This document shows, one piece after another, positions 8,544-17,955 of a DNA stretch of 64,000 bases. This DNA is from Limosilactobacillus secaliphilus (lineage in GTDB: Bacteria; Bacillota; Bacilli; Lactobacillales; Lactobacillaceae), in NCBI RefSeq assembly GCF_001437055.1, contig NZ_JQBW01000009.1:187209-251208 (forward strand). The letters run 5' to 3'. Position 1 is the stretch's first letter. Every line of letters begins with the position of its first letter. Under the pieces are notes generated by a model. It did no database searches. It had not been told where the DNA came from and worked only from the letters and a program-made list of their open reading frames with translations. Made by a program: the position numbers and the translations under genes.

Positions 8544-9224
8544 ATGTCAAAAGATATTCAAGTTGCAATTGATGGGCCTGCTTCGGCCGGAAAGAGTACG
8601 GTTGCCAAGCGGGTGGCCAAACGGTTCAAATATATTTACTGTGATACGGGAGCAATGTATCGTGCAATTGCTTGGTTAGCACTGGACCATCACTTGGCAA
8701 TGGACGATACGGCAGCCATTAGCCAATTAGCCCAGCAGGCCGAGATTGAGTTCAAGCCTGGTGAAGAAGAACAGCGGGTTTTCGTTAACGGCACTGAGGT
8801 TACGAAGGCCATTCGGGGCAATGCAGTTTCGAAGAATGTTTCAGCAGTCGCTGCCATTCCAGCTGTCCGGACCGAAATGACTCGTCAACAGCGCGCAATA
8901 GCTGACAAAGGTGGGATCGTGATGGACGGTCGCGACATTGGGACCACTGTTTTACCGCACGCCCAAGTCAAAATTTTCCTGGTGGCTAGTGCCCATGAGC
9001 GGGCTCGTCGCCGTTATGAGGAAAACAAGGAAAAGGGGATTCATACCGGGACGCTGGCTGAACTGCAAGCAGCCATTGAATTGCGTGATCAGAAGGATTC
9101 CACACGGAAAGTATCCCCGCTAGTGCAGGCTGCAGACGCGATTAAGTTGGATAGCACTCACTTGACAATCGACCAAGTTGTCGATCAAATTTCCGCAATC
9201 ATCACAAAAAAAATTAACAATTAG
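8544..9224 (+). CDS. cmk: Cytidylate kinase
   Basis: Phosphorylates CMP and dCMP with ATP in pyrimidine salvage and supply. The 226-residue protein has the P-loop GPASAGKST (11-19), the CMP-binding DTGAMYRA segment, the MDGRDIGTTVLPHA loop and the C-terminal RDQKDSTRKVSPL lid region, all typical of the long bacterial CMP kinases. It begins 17 nt after the LysM gene and precedes rpsA, the conserved cmk-rpsA pairing. Confidence 0.96.
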   Translation: MSKDIQVAIDGPASAGKSTVAKRVAKRFKYIYCDTGAMYRAIAWLALDHHLAMDDTAAISQLAQQAEIEFKPGEEEQRVFVNGTEVTKAIRGNAVSKNVSAVAAIPAVRTEMTRQQRAIADKGGIVMDGRDIGTTVLPHAQVKIFLVASAHERARRRYEENKEKGIHTGTLAELQAAIELRDQKDSTRKVSPLVQAADAIKLDSTHLTIDQVVDQISAIITKKINN

Positions 9225-9301
9225 CCGAAAAGCTGGTAAAATGCCCGAATATCTAGTAAAATAGCTGCTAGAGTTGATTGTTGCAAGGAGGATTTTTTTA
9301 G

Positions 9302-10534
9302 ATGGCTGAAAATGAAAACAATGACGCTATGTTAAAGGCGCTTGACAGCATCAAGCAAGTTAAAGTTGGGGATGTTGTTAAGGGTAAGGTACTGCAGATC
9401 GATGACGATCGCCAAGCAATCGTTGGCATTGAAGACGCTGGTGTTGAAGGGGTTGTTCCTGCAAACCAGCTGTCAACGAAACCAGTTGAAGACATCAACG
9501 ATCTCGTCAAAGTTGGCGACGAATTAGACTTGGTTGTGATCTCAAAGATTGGCTCCGACAAGGAGAATGGCAGTTACTTACTGTCACATCGGCGTCTTGA
9601 AGCCATGAAGGTATGGGACGACATCCAGAAGAAGTTCGATGCCGGCGAAACGATTACTGCTAAGGTTACCCAGGCTGTTAAGGGTGGCTTAGTTGTTGAT
9701 GCTGGTGTTCGTGGATTCGTTCCTGCTTCTATGATTACTGACCACTACGTCGAAGATCTGAACCAATTTAAGGGTCAGGAACTCGAATTTAAGATTATTG
9801 AAATTGAACCAAGCGAAAACCGTCTGATCTTGTCTCACAAGGAAATCGTTAAGGCTCAGCATGAAGCTGCTGCTAAGAAGATTTTTGACGAACTGTCCGC
9901 TGGTGACGTTGTTACTGGTAAGGTTGCACGGATGACCAACTTCGGTGCATTCGTTGACCTTGGCGGTGTTGACGGGCTGGTTCACGTTTCTGAAATTTCT
10001 TACGAACACGTTGACAAGCCATCTGACGTATTGAAGGCTGGTCAAGAAGTTAAGGTTAAGGTATTAAACGTTGACCCAGAACGTGAACGGATTTCCTTAT
10101 CCATCAAGCAGACCCTGCCTGGCCCATGGGACAACATCGAAGAAAAGGCCCCAGTTGGCTCTGTTCTGACTGGTACGGTTAAGCGCCTGACTAGCTTCGG
10201 TGCCTTTGTTGAAGTATTCCCTGGTGTTGAAGGTCTGGTTCACATTTCACAGATCTCTCACAAGCACATTGCTACGCCAGCTGATGTACTGAAGACTGGT
10301 CAAGAAGTTAAGGTTAAGGTATTGAACGTTGACCCAGAACGTCAGCGTTTAGGCCTGTCCATCAAGGCTCTGGAAGAAAAGCCTGAAGGTAGCGATGAAG
10401 GCAACGGTAACCACCGTGGTAACCGCGGTCGTCGTCCACGTCGTAACAACTACGCAGCTGATGCTCCTGAAGAAGAGAACGGCTTCACGTTGGGTGATCT
10501 GATCGGTGATGAACTGAAGAACGCTCGCAAGTAG
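9302..10534 (+). CDS. rpsA: 30S ribosomal protein S1
   Basis: RNA-binding ribosomal protein with four S1 domains (about residues 15-85, 105-170, 190-260 and 275-345), the four-domain form typical of firmicutes rather than the six-domain enterobacterial form. Domains 3 and 4 carry near-identical segments (AGQEVKVKVLNVDPERERISL and TGQEVKVKVLNVDPERQRLGL, shown here in fragments). A basic, Asn/Arg-rich tail follows. The ribosome binding site AAGGAGG (9285-9291) is strong and codon use is visibly biased to highly expressed codons. A promoter with TAAAAT near 9256 is likely, so it may be transcribed apart from cmk. Confidence 0.96.
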   Translation: MAENENNDAMLKALDSIKQVKVGDVVKGKVLQIDDDRQAIVGIEDAGVEGVVPANQLSTKPVEDINDLVKVGDELDLVVISKIGSDKENGSYLLSHRRLEAMKVWDDIQKKFDAGETITAKVTQAVKGGLVVDAGVRGFVPASMITDHYVEDLNQFKGQELEFKIIEIEPSENRLILSHKEIVKAQHEAAAKKIFDELSAGDVVTGKVARMTNFGAFVDLGGVDGLVHVSEISYEHVDKPSDVLKAGQEVKVKVLNVDPERERISLSIKQTLPGPWDNIEEKAPVGSVLTGTVKRLTSFGAFVEVFPGVEGLVHISQISHKHIATPADVLKTGQEVKVKVLNVDPERQRLGLSIKALEEKPEGSDEGNGNHRGNRGRRPRRNNYAADAPEEENGFTLGDLIGDELKNARK

Positions 10535-10553
10535 TTTTTGACTTAATTTAAAC

Positions 10554-10592
10554 GGAGGTCGAAGGGATTATGTCTTTTCGGCCTCTTTTTTG
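10554..10592 (+). terminator. Intrinsic terminator after rpsA
   Basis: GGAGGTCGAA pairs with TTTTCGGCCTC around a loop of about 14 nt and is followed by TTTTTT. It separates rpsA from der. Confidence 0.85.
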
Positions 10593-10618
10593 ATGAAAGA
10601 AGTAAAGGAGGGATACCG

Positions 10619-11929
10619 ATGGCAAATCCAGTCGTTGCAATTGTGGGGCGGCCCAACGTCGGCAAATCGACTTTGTTTAACCGGATTGCTGGTGAGCGGA
10701 TTTCGATTGTGGAAGACACTCCTGGCGTAACCCGTGACCGGATCTATACCCATGCAGAATGGCTAGGTAAAGAATTTAACATGATCGACACGGGTGGGAT
10801 CGAGCTGTCCGACCAGCCGCTGATCACGCAGATTCGCCAACAGGCCGAAATTGCGATTGATGAGGCCGATGTAATCGTCTTGGTTGTGGACGTGCAAAGC
10901 GGGATTACGGACGCCGATGAACAGGTGGCTCAAATCCTTTACCGGTCGAAGAAACCAGTCGTCTTGGCGGTTAACAAGGTCGATAATCCGGAACGACGCG
11001 CCGATATCTATGACTTTTATTCGCTGGGCTTGGGCGAGCCATACCCAGTATCGAGTGTCCATGGCATTGGTTTGGGTGACATGCTTGATGCCGTAATTGA
11101 GCACTTCCCAGACGATGGCCAGAACCAGGATGAAGATACCGTTCGCTTCAGCTTCATCGGGCGGCCCAATGTTGGTAAATCATCGTTAGTCAACGCCATT
11201 CTGGGCCAGCAGCGGGTGATTGTTTCTGACGTTGCTGGGACCACGCGTGACGCCATCAACACCCATTTTGAAAGCCAGGGCCACAAGTTTACGATGGTGG
11301 ACACGGCCGGTATCAAGAAGAAGGGCAAGCTCTATGAAAACACTGAGCGCTATGCCTTGATGCGGTCAATGAAGGCAATTGATGATTCAGACGTGGTACT
11401 GGTGGTCTTGAACGCCGACGAAGGAATTCGTGATTTGGATCGGCATATTGCCGGTTATGCCCACGAAGCCGGTAAGGGGGTCATCATCGTTGTCAACAAG
11501 TGGGACCTGCTGCCGGGTCGTGACCAGCGGACGATGACGGACTTTACGAACCTAATCCGGCATGAATTTCAGTACCTGAGTTACGCGCCAATTATCTTTG
11601 TTTCGGCGAAGACCAAGCAGCGTTTGGCTCAGTTGCCACCACTGATTCTAAAGGTCTACTCGCATGCTAAACGGCGGGTAAAGTCGTCAACCTTAAACGA
11701 CGTAATCATGGATGCGATTGCCGCCAACCCGACGCCAAGTACCAATGGTCGCCGCCTGCGGGTCTTCTATGCGACTCAAGTGGCCGTGGCACCGCCGACC
11801 TTTGTCATCTTCGTCAACGATCCAGACCTGATGCACTTCTCCTATGCCCGTTATTTGGAAAACCAGATTCGTCAGGCATTCGATTTTTCTGGAACGCCGA
11901 TTCACCTGATCAAGCGGCAGCGGAATTAA
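10619..11929 (+). CDS. der: Ribosome assembly GTPase Der (EngA)
   Basis: Essential GTPase with two tandem G domains needed for 50S subunit maturation. The first G domain starts with GRPNVGKST (residues 8-16) and has DTPG and NKVD; the second has GRPNVGKSS (about 181-189), [10 protein letters not shown] and NKWD. A KH-like domain fills the last 80 residues. The length of 436 aa is standard. AAAGGAGGG lies 7 nt upstream of the ATG. It is followed by hup as in many lactobacilli. Confidence 0.97.
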   Translation: MANPVVAIVGRPNVGKSTLFNRIAGERISIVEDTPGVTRDRIYTHAEWLGKEFNMIDTGGIELSDQPLITQIRQQAEIAIDEADVIVLVVDVQSGITDADEQVAQILYRSKKPVVLAVNKVDNPERRADIYDFYSLGLGEPYPVSSVHGIGLGDMLDAVIEHFPDDGQNQDEDTVRFSFIGRPNVGKSSLVNAILGQQRVIVSDVAGTTRDAINTHFESQGHKFTMVDTAGIKKKGKLYENTERYALMRSMKAIDDSDVVLVVLNADEGIRDLDRHIAGYAHEAGKGVIIVVNKWDLLPGRDQRTMTDFTNLIRHEFQYLSYAPIIFVSAKTKQRLAQLPPLILKVYSHAKRRVKSSTLNDVIMDAIAANPTPSTNGRRLRVFYATQVAVAPPTFVIFVNDPDLMHFSYARYLENQIRQAFDFSGTPIHLIKRQRN

Positions 11930-11985
11930 TATTAACTAAGCATTCTGTGAATTGCATTAAAAAGACGATTTATCGCTAAAACGCC

Positions 11986-12047
11986 TTGCCAACGCGGTTT
12001 CTCTATGCTAATCTTAATTTTGAAATGATACGTTGTTGCGTTATTAT
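11986..12047 (+). promoter_or_regulatory. Two candidate tandem promoters for hup
   Basis: The first candidate is TTGCCA (11986-11991), 17 nt spacer, TAATCT (12009-12014). The second is TTGAAA (12020-12025), 16 nt spacer, TATTAT (12042-12047). Both point at hup, whose untranslated leader then contains an AATTTT/AAAATT inverted repeat (12054-12074) and GGGAGGTGA. Assigned by eye only. Confidence 0.5.
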
Positions 12048-12122
12048 TTCGTTAATTTTGGACCACTCAAAATTAACAATCACCGGACACTCAAGTGTGT
12101 TCACAGTGGGAGGTGAAAAGAT

Positions 12123-12398
12123 ATGGCAAACAAAGCAGAATTAGTAAGCAACGTTGCATCAGCAACCGGCTTAACTAAAAAGGACGCAACTGCTGCAGTT
12201 GATGCAGTATTCAGTTCCATCCAAGCTTCATTAGCTAAGGGTGAAAAGGTACAGTTGATCGGCTTTGGTAACTTCGAAGTACGTCAACGTGCTGCACGTA
12301 AGGGTCGTAACCCACAAACGGGTCAAGAAATCCGCATTCCTGCAAGCAAGGTACCTGCATTCAAGCCTGGTAAGGCCTTGAAGGATGCCGTTAAGTAA
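12123..12398 (+). CDS. hup: DNA-binding protein HU
   Basis: Abundant histone-like dimer that bends and compacts DNA. The 91-residue protein carries the whole HU fold, with [21 protein letters not shown] forming the beta arm start (GFGNFEVR and GRNPQTG are the diagnostic pieces) and [19 protein letters not shown] at the end. GGGAGGTGA lies 8 nt upstream. Its codon use is strongly biased, fitting very high expression, and it has its own promoters and terminator. Confidence 0.98.
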   Translation: MANKAELVSNVASATGLTKKDATAAVDAVFSSIQASLAKGEKVQLIGFGNFEVRQRAARKGRNPQTGQEIRIPASKVPAFKPGKALKDAVK

Positions 12399-12421
12399 AC
12401 AAATACTTAACTAAAAACATT

Positions 12422-12449
12422 AGCGAGGGTGGCTACATCCTCGTTTTTT
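12422..12449 (+). terminator. Intrinsic terminator after hup
   Basis: CGAGG pairs with CCTCG around a loop containing GTGGCTACAT, followed by TTTTTT. Confidence 0.85.
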
Positions 12450-12497
12450 GTTTGCCAACTTTTCACGATTAGTTATTTGAGATTAGGAGGATGCCGA

Positions 12498-13760
12498 ATG
12501 GCTAGTTTTTCGGAAAAAATGCTGGATGAACTGGACAAGGGTCAGTTGAAGGAAGCCAAAAAGTCTTTTGCCTGGGCACTGCGCAAAGACGATGACGACA
12601 CTTTATTTAACTTAGCGCAACAACTGTACAGTTTGGGGTTTCTCAAACAGGCACAACGGATTTATGAAAAGTTATTGGCCAAGTACCCTGACGAAGGCGA
12701 GTTACGGACGAATTTGGCGGAAATTGCAATTGACAACGGTGATAACGATCAAGCCTTAACCTATCTCTCAGAGGTCGATAAGGGTTCGCCGGCCTACTTG
12801 CAATCGCTGCTGGTGGCTGCTGACCTCTACCAAACCGAGGGCGAGTTTGAGGTCACGGAAGAGAAATTGCAGGAGGCTTACAGAATTGCCCCTGATCAAC
12901 CGGCTGTCTTGTATGCGCTGGGGGAGTTCTACTATCTCATTAAGCAATTCGATAAGGCGATCTTTTACTACATTGCCCTGATCAAGGCTGGTTATGCCGA
13001 ATTTGACAAGGTCGATATTGCTGGACGCTTGGGAATGGCGTATGCCCAAAGTGGTCAGTTTGACCAAGCACTTGCCTACTTGCGGCAGGTAGCGCCTGAA
13101 TACCAGACCACTGACATTCGTTTCCAGACGGGCCTGACCCAGTTACATTTGGGCAAGGTTAAGGAAGCAATTACCAGCTTCAAGGACTTAATCGAAGCCG
13201 ATGATCAATATGCTTCGGTTTATCCTGCTTTGGCGCAGGCTTACAGCAAGCTGCACCAATACGAGAAGGCCTTGAAGGCGGCCCAAGAAGGCTTGGGAGT
13301 CGACCAGTATAACGAACAGCTTTTTGCCCAGGCAGCGGCAATCGCCAGTCATCTCGATCAGCCTAAACTGATGCAGAAATACTTGGCGCGGGCGCATGAA
13401 CTGGACCCGGAAAACATCCGCATTGCTCTTGCCTACAGTAATTTCCTGATTCAACAAGGGCGGCATGAGGATAATCTGAAGTTATTGGCACCCTTTATCG
13501 AGGACCATGATCCGGATCCCCAGGTCGAATGGAACTTGGCCCAGTCACAGCAGGCCTTGGAACACTATCAAGCAGCTGGGCAGGCCTACGATGCTGCTTT
13601 ATCCAGCTTCCAGGATGATCCCGATTTCTTGCGGCAATTGATTGGCTTTGACCAGGAAGCCGGCCGCAGTGAGCAATTGAAGAAGATCTTGCGGCATTAT
13701 GTCGACTTAGTGCCAACGGATGATGAAATGGTTGATTTGCTGGACTCGTTGACTGATTAA
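12498..13760 (+). CDS. Tetratricopeptide repeat protein (YpiA-like)
   Basis: A 420-residue soluble protein made nearly entirely of TPR-type helical hairpins, for example ALYALGEFYYLIKQFDKAIF and YPALAQAYSKLHQYEKALKA. Its length and its place after hup match Bacillus YpiA, an uncharacterised or adaptor-like TPR protein. The start at 12498 (MASFSEKMLDELDKG) follows TTAGGAGG by 7 nt; the earlier in-frame start at 12429 lies inside the hup terminator and is rejected. The molecular partner is unknown. Confidence 0.85.
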   Translation: MASFSEKMLDELDKGQLKEAKKSFAWALRKDDDDTLFNLAQQLYSLGFLKQAQRIYEKLLAKYPDEGELRTNLAEIAIDNGDNDQALTYLSEVDKGSPAYLQSLLVAADLYQTEGEFEVTEEKLQEAYRIAPDQPAVLYALGEFYYLIKQFDKAIFYYIALIKAGYAEFDKVDIAGRLGMAYAQSGQFDQALAYLRQVAPEYQTTDIRFQTGLTQLHLGKVKEAITSFKDLIEADDQYASVYPALAQAYSKLHQYEKALKAAQEGLGVDQYNEQLFAQAAAIASHLDQPKLMQKYLARAHELDPENIRIALAYSNFLIQQGRHEDNLKLLAPFIEDHDPDPQVEWNLAQSQQALEHYQAAGQAYDAALSSFQDDPDFLRQLIGFDQEAGRSEQLKKILRHYVDLVPTDDEMVDLLDSLTD

Positions 13761-13797
13761 GCTGCTGTCATGATTATCAACTGTATCCATGTAAATA

Positions 13798-13833
13798 AGG
13801 TCCCAGCGTTTGGTGATGCCAAATGTTGGGGCC
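13798..13833. terminator. Bidirectional terminator between convergent genes
   Basis: AGGTCCCAGCGTTTGG and CCAAATGTTGGGGCCT form a long, slightly imperfect stem with loop TGATG, flanked by A-rich and T-rich ends. It can serve the TPR gene on the + strand and the recombinase-like gene on the - strand. Confidence 0.8.
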
Positions 13834-13861
13834 TATTTGTGTCATCTGTTACGCTAATCGT

Positions 13862-14701
13862 TTAATTTTCGTGGTCATAAGCTGCCTGTTTTAGTAAGAG
13901 GCGGCGGTAATAGAGCAAAGAACTGGGGTCTAAACGAAGGGTCGACATCAAGCGATTATCACTATCATCGGGATGGGACTGCAGGAAGGCTAAGATATAT
14001 GAACGGTGCAAGACCTGGGGATTGATGTTAAAGCCCAAGTAGGAGCGGTCATGTTGTAAATACTTGTGCAATGCCGGAGCCGTCAAACGAGGATGGTCAG
14101 GGTTATAGCGCTGTTTTAAAAACAGGTCATGACACTTTTGTCTTGCCTGTAAGGGTTGGATGAACGAAGTAAAAGACTGCTTAAACTGCCGTTCTGACTC
14201 CGTTTTCAGGTAAAGCTGCTGGAACTCACGATAAAAACCGGCTTGAAGAAATTCTTGACTGGTATAGCCATGGGCGCACAAAAGCAAGGTGAGCCGGGTG
14301 TAAGGATGAACCGCATCGTCTTTTAAAATCAGGTCCAGTTTATTCAGCCATTCTTGGGATGCGGCGGTCTTTTTCTCCTGTGCCTGGCCGTGCAAGGGGA
14401 GCGTCGGCAGTTGATTGCTGGCGCCATGGGTAAAGAGAAACTGAAAGTAGCGATTGAGTTGGGAGAGGAGCTTGTTATAGGTCCGATCATTTAAGCGCTT
14501 GTGGGCCCGCAAATAGTCGACGTATTGACGGAGATCGTTGGTCGTGACGGTATTAATATCGATGGGGCCTTCATTATGGTTAGCGGCTAAAAAGCTAAAT
14601 AGTTGGCTGATGGTTTGATCGTAGTTGTGAATCGTAATTTTGGCGAGGCCTTCTTGCTGTAAGAAAACACGAAAGGCAGTTTGGAGTGGGTAGGTTGCCA
14701 T
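13862..14701 (-). CDS. Degenerate tyrosine-recombinase-like protein
   Basis: A 279-residue protein with the size and fold pattern of XerC/XerD. The N-terminal part is a normal core-binding (SAM-like) domain: FRVFLQQEGLAKITIHNYDQ and LRQYVDYLRAHKRLNDRTYN. The C-terminal part aligns by eye with Xer catalytic motifs but has lost the active site: LCAHGYTSQEFL replaces LYATGMRVSEL (Arg I to Thr), QVLHRSYILAFL replaces HTLRHSFATHLL (His to Gln, Arg II to His), and TLRLDPSSLLYY replaces LLGHSDIATTQIY (His to Leu); only a terminal Tyr pair remains. The gene is intact, has a good ribosome binding site (AGGAGG before the ATG) and is flanked by core genes, so it is a maintained, probably non-catalytic DNA-binding relative rather than prophage debris. 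Function unknown. Confidence 0.8.
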   Translation of the reverse strand: MATYPLQTAFRVFLQQEGLAKITIHNYDQTISQLFSFLAANHNEGPIDINTVTTNDLRQYVDYLRAHKRLNDRTYNKLLSQLNRYFQFLFTHGASNQLPTLPLHGQAQEKKTAASQEWLNKLDLILKDDAVHPYTRLTLLLCAHGYTSQEFLQAGFYREFQQLYLKTESERQFKQSFTSFIQPLQARQKCHDLFLKQRYNPDHPRLTAPALHKYLQHDRSYLGFNINPQVLHRSYILAFLQSHPDDSDNRLMSTLRLDPSSLLYYRRLLLKQAAYDHEN

Positions 14702-14814
14702 TGTTTTTCCTCCTTAGGTTACAAGTAGATATTTACTTTAACTTTATCACAAACAACACGTCTGCCCAAAATTTGTTAAAATAAGACAGTAATTCAATCA
14801 GTGGGGATGAAAAA

Positions 14815-16035
14815 ATGCAATTAACCAACTTGCCAGCTATTTTTGAGCCTGCGCGGCCCGTTTTGCAGCAGATCGAAAATGCCGGCTATGAGGCATACTT
14901 TGTCGGTGGTTGTGTGCGCGACACTATCTTAGGTGACCATATTCATGATATTGACATCGCGACCAGCGCCTATCCGAGTGAGATTAAGCAGATCTTTAAA
15001 CGGACGGTCGATACCGGAATTGAACACGGCACCGTCATGATTCTGGACCATGGTGAAGGCTACGAGACGACGACTTTTCGAACCGAAAGCGGCTATCAAG
15101 ATTTCCGCCGTCCTGACAAGGTCACCTTTGTTCGTTCGTTAAGTGAGGATCTCAAACGCCGTGATTTCACGATTAATGCGCTCGCGATGAAGGAAAATGG
15201 CCAGGTTATCGATCTTTTCGATGGCCTTAGTGACCTGAAGAAGCGACTGATCAAGGCGGTTGGTGATCCGGAAGCGCGTTTCCACGAAGACGCCTTGCGT
15301 ATGATGCGGGCAGTCCGTTTCGCCAGCAAGCTCGATTTTGCAATTGATCCGGCCACAGTAACCGGCATTCAAGATAATGCCAGTTTGCTAGAGAAAATTG
15401 CCGTTGAACGAACGCAAGTCGAAATGGAGAAATTGTTACTGGGGCAAAACCCGCCGCGGGGACTCAAGGCGATGATCAACACAGGTCTTTACCAGTATTG
15501 TCCTGATTTGAGCGATCATGAGGCTGGCTTGCAACGACTGGCCCAATGTACTCACTGGCCATTGACCACGAACAAGGCTGCTTGGGGCGCTTTACTTTTT
15601 GCTATTGGTATTTCGGCCAAGCAAAGCAGTCGTTTCTTGCGTGATTGGAAGTTGTCCAACGATTTGATTAGTGCCGAAAGAGCCATTCTGATCTTTTTAA
15701 AGTGCGCCGTTGATCAGAAAGTTACTGCTTGGGACCTTTTTGAATGTGGTCAGAATAACTTGGACGCAGCGAGTGAAATTGCTTTGTTATTTGACTTTGA
15801 CCAAGGCGAAGTAAAGAGCTGGCATGATCAGTATCAACAGCTGGCCATTCACGACCGCCATGAATTGGCAATTAACGGTGGTCAACTGTTGAAGAACACG
15901 TCGTTAACACCAGGACCAAAGATGGGTAAGATACTAGACCGCCTATTAAGAGACGTTGTTGCGGGAAAAGTCGCGAACTCAGCACCAGCGCTATTGAAAT
16001 ACAGTGAACAGTTAATCAATCAAGGGGACTTATAA
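14815..16035 (+). CDS. cca: CCA tRNA nucleotidyltransferase
   Basis: Adds or repairs the 3' CCA of tRNAs without a nucleic acid template. The nucleotidyltransferase head has FVGGCVRDTILG (residues about 30-41) and the metal-binding DIDIAT; RRDFTINALAM and EDALRMMRAVRFASKL are the class II neck motifs that select CTP and ATP. The length of 406 aa is typical of firmicute class II enzymes. It overlaps the ABC-F gene by 1 nt. The only tRNA in this window (45110-45182) lacks an encoded CCA, so this enzyme is needed for it. Confidence 0.96.
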   Translation: MQLTNLPAIFEPARPVLQQIENAGYEAYFVGGCVRDTILGDHIHDIDIATSAYPSEIKQIFKRTVDTGIEHGTVMILDHGEGYETTTFRTESGYQDFRRPDKVTFVRSLSEDLKRRDFTINALAMKENGQVIDLFDGLSDLKKRLIKAVGDPEARFHEDALRMMRAVRFASKLDFAIDPATVTGIQDNASLLEKIAVERTQVEMEKLLLGQNPPRGLKAMINTGLYQYCPDLSDHEAGLQRLAQCTHWPLTTNKAAWGALLFAIGISAKQSSRFLRDWKLSNDLISAERAILIFLKCAVDQKVTAWDLFECGQNNLDAASEIALLFDFDQGEVKSWHDQYQQLAIHDRHELAINGGQLLKNTSLTPGPKMGKILDRLLRDVVAGKVANSAPALLKYSEQLINQGDL

Positions 16036-17942
16036 TGCAAACATTACGCGCAGATAATTTGACCAGTATTTATGGTGAAAAAACGCTTTTTAAGAATGTT
16101 TCGGTGATCGTTAACGAAAACGACCGGATTGGGCTCATCGGGGTCAACGGGAGCGGTAAAACGTCGCTGTTAAATGTCCTATCTGGAGAAACCAGTGCGG
16201 ACAGCGGTGAAATCACCAAGCCGAATGATTATACGATCGGCTATTTGAAGCAAAAACCGGTTTTGGATCCCAACAAGACCATCATGGATGCGGTCTTTTC
16301 CGGTGACCAACTCATATTTGCGACCATCCGTAAGTATGAAGAAGCCCTCCAAGCTTTTAGCGACCATCCAGAGGACAATAAAGCCGCGGATCAGTTCACC
16401 AAGATGCAAGGCATTATGGATCAACAAGACCTCTGGGATGCTGATAGCCAAGTGAAAACGATCCTCACCCAGCTGAAAATCAATGATTGGCAGCAAAAGA
16501 TCGGGACGCTCTCTGGGGGTCAACAAAAACGGGTCGGCCTGGCGCAAGTCCTGATCCAACACCCTGACTTATTGTTGTTGGACGAACCGACCAACCAGTT
16601 GGACATCTCCTCGATCGAATGGTTGCAGACCTTCTTGAATGGCTATCGTGGAGCGGTGATTGTAATCACTCATGACCGTTATTTCTTGGATCAAGTCACT
16701 AACCATATTTGGGAATTGTCTTTCGGTACGCTTTACCACTACGACGGCAACTACCAAGATTTCCTGCAACAGAAGGCCGAACGAGAAGAATTGGCCACGG
16801 AGGCGGAACGCAAGCGGCAAGCCTTGTACAAGAAGGAACTGGCCTGGATGCGCCATGGTGCAAAGGCTCGTTCGACCAAGCAAAAGGGACGGATCAACCG
16901 TTTCAACGAGCTGAAGGGTCAGGTTGGCAAGCTGCAAACTGAAGGCAACGTTGAAATTAACCTTGGTTCGACGCGTCTAGGTAAGGATGTCATCAATGTC
17001 AAGGATGCGAATTTAGCATTTGGCAAGCACCAGATTCTGAAGGACTTTAATTGGCTGGTCCAACCAGGCGACCGAATCGGCATTTCCGGTGAGAATGGGG
17101 CCGGGAAGACCACTCTGTTGAACGTGATTGCTGGCCACCAAAAACTGGATAGCGGTGTGATCAAAATTGGTGAGACCGTTAAAATCGGTTATTACACCCA
17201 ACAAACCGAACCGATTGATGACAGTAAACGAGTAATCAACTACTTGACTGACGTTGCGGATACCGTTAAAACGGCGAGCGGAGAAAAGATTAGCGTCACC
17301 AACCTGCTGGAACAATTCCTCTTCCCGCGCTTCATGCACGGCACGCTGATTCGTAAATTGTCTGGTGGTGAGAAGCGGCGGTTGTACCTCCTGAAGATCT
17401 TGATGCAACAGCCAAATGTACTGCTATTGGACGAACCGACGAACGACTTGGATATCAACACGCTGGAAGTTCTGGAAGACTACCTGGATGACTTTGATGG
17501 GACCGTCATCACGGTTTCCCACGACCGTTACTTCCTCAACCGGGTGGCGGACTCGCTCTTGATTTTCAAGGGTAATGGCGTCATTCAGCCATATACTGGT
17601 CTCTTCACCGACTATCTGAAACAAAGTGAGCAGCAAGCTAAGTCGGCTAAAACGCAGGAGAAGAATAGCAAGAAGGCTGAGCAACCGAAGCCAGCAGCTA
17701 GTTCGACCCAGTCAACGAAGAAGAAAACCAAGCTAACTTATGCTGAACAATTGGAATTCAACCATTTGGACGATGATCTGGACAAACTGGATGCCCAGCA
17801 GAAGGATTTGGAGAGTCAAATGGCTGCCAACGGTGATAACTACGTGAAGTTGGCGGAATTGCAAAAGAAGCTCAATTCGGTCCAGAAGCAGGTTGATGAA
17901 AAGACCAAGCGCTGGGAATACTTGTCGAATTTTGTCGATTAA
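16035..17942 (+). CDS. ABC-F family ATPase (Uup/EttA-like)
   Basis: A 635-residue translation-associated ABC-F protein without membrane segments. It has two ATP-binding cassettes: GVNGSGKTS with [13 protein letters not shown] and [12 protein letters not shown] in the first, and GENGAGKTT with [13 protein letters not shown] and [11 protein letters not shown] in the second, joined by a charged linker (about 245-290). A C-terminal coiled coil (about 555-635) follows an Ala/Lys/Ser-rich hinge, an arrangement seen in Uup. There is no sign that it is an antibiotic resistance type. It is translated from an ATG overlapping the cca stop. Confidence 0.9.
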   Translation: MQTLRADNLTSIYGEKTLFKNVSVIVNENDRIGLIGVNGSGKTSLLNVLSGETSADSGEITKPNDYTIGYLKQKPVLDPNKTIMDAVFSGDQLIFATIRKYEEALQAFSDHPEDNKAADQFTKMQGIMDQQDLWDADSQVKTILTQLKINDWQQKIGTLSGGQQKRVGLAQVLIQHPDLLLLDEPTNQLDISSIEWLQTFLNGYRGAVIVITHDRYFLDQVTNHIWELSFGTLYHYDGNYQDFLQQKAEREELATEAERKRQALYKKELAWMRHGAKARSTKQKGRINRFNELKGQVGKLQTEGNVEINLGSTRLGKDVINVKDANLAFGKHQILKDFNWLVQPGDRIGISGENGAGKTTLLNVIAGHQKLDSGVIKIGETVKIGYYTQQTEPIDDSKRVINYLTDVADTVKTASGEKISVTNLLEQFLFPRFMHGTLIRKLSGGEKRRLYLLKILMQQPNVLLLDEPTNDLDINTLEVLEDYLDDFDGTVITVSHDRYFLNRVADSLLIFKGNGVIQPYTGLFTDYLKQSEQQAKSAKTQEKNSKKAEQPKPAASSTQSTKKKTKLTYAEQLEFNHLDDDLDKLDAQQKDLESQMAANGDNYVKLAELQKKLNSVQKQVDEKTKRWEYLSNFVD

Positions 17943-17955
17943 TAAGGAGAAGAAC

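Noticed and set aside
13862-14701. Prophage or genomic island integrase
   Set aside because: No phage genes, no att repeats and no tRNA nearby; active-site residues are lost and the flanks are core genes.
16035-17942. Antibiotic-resistance ABC-F protein
   Set aside because: The linker is short and the C-terminal coiled coil matches the housekeeping Uup type; the gene is in a core context.
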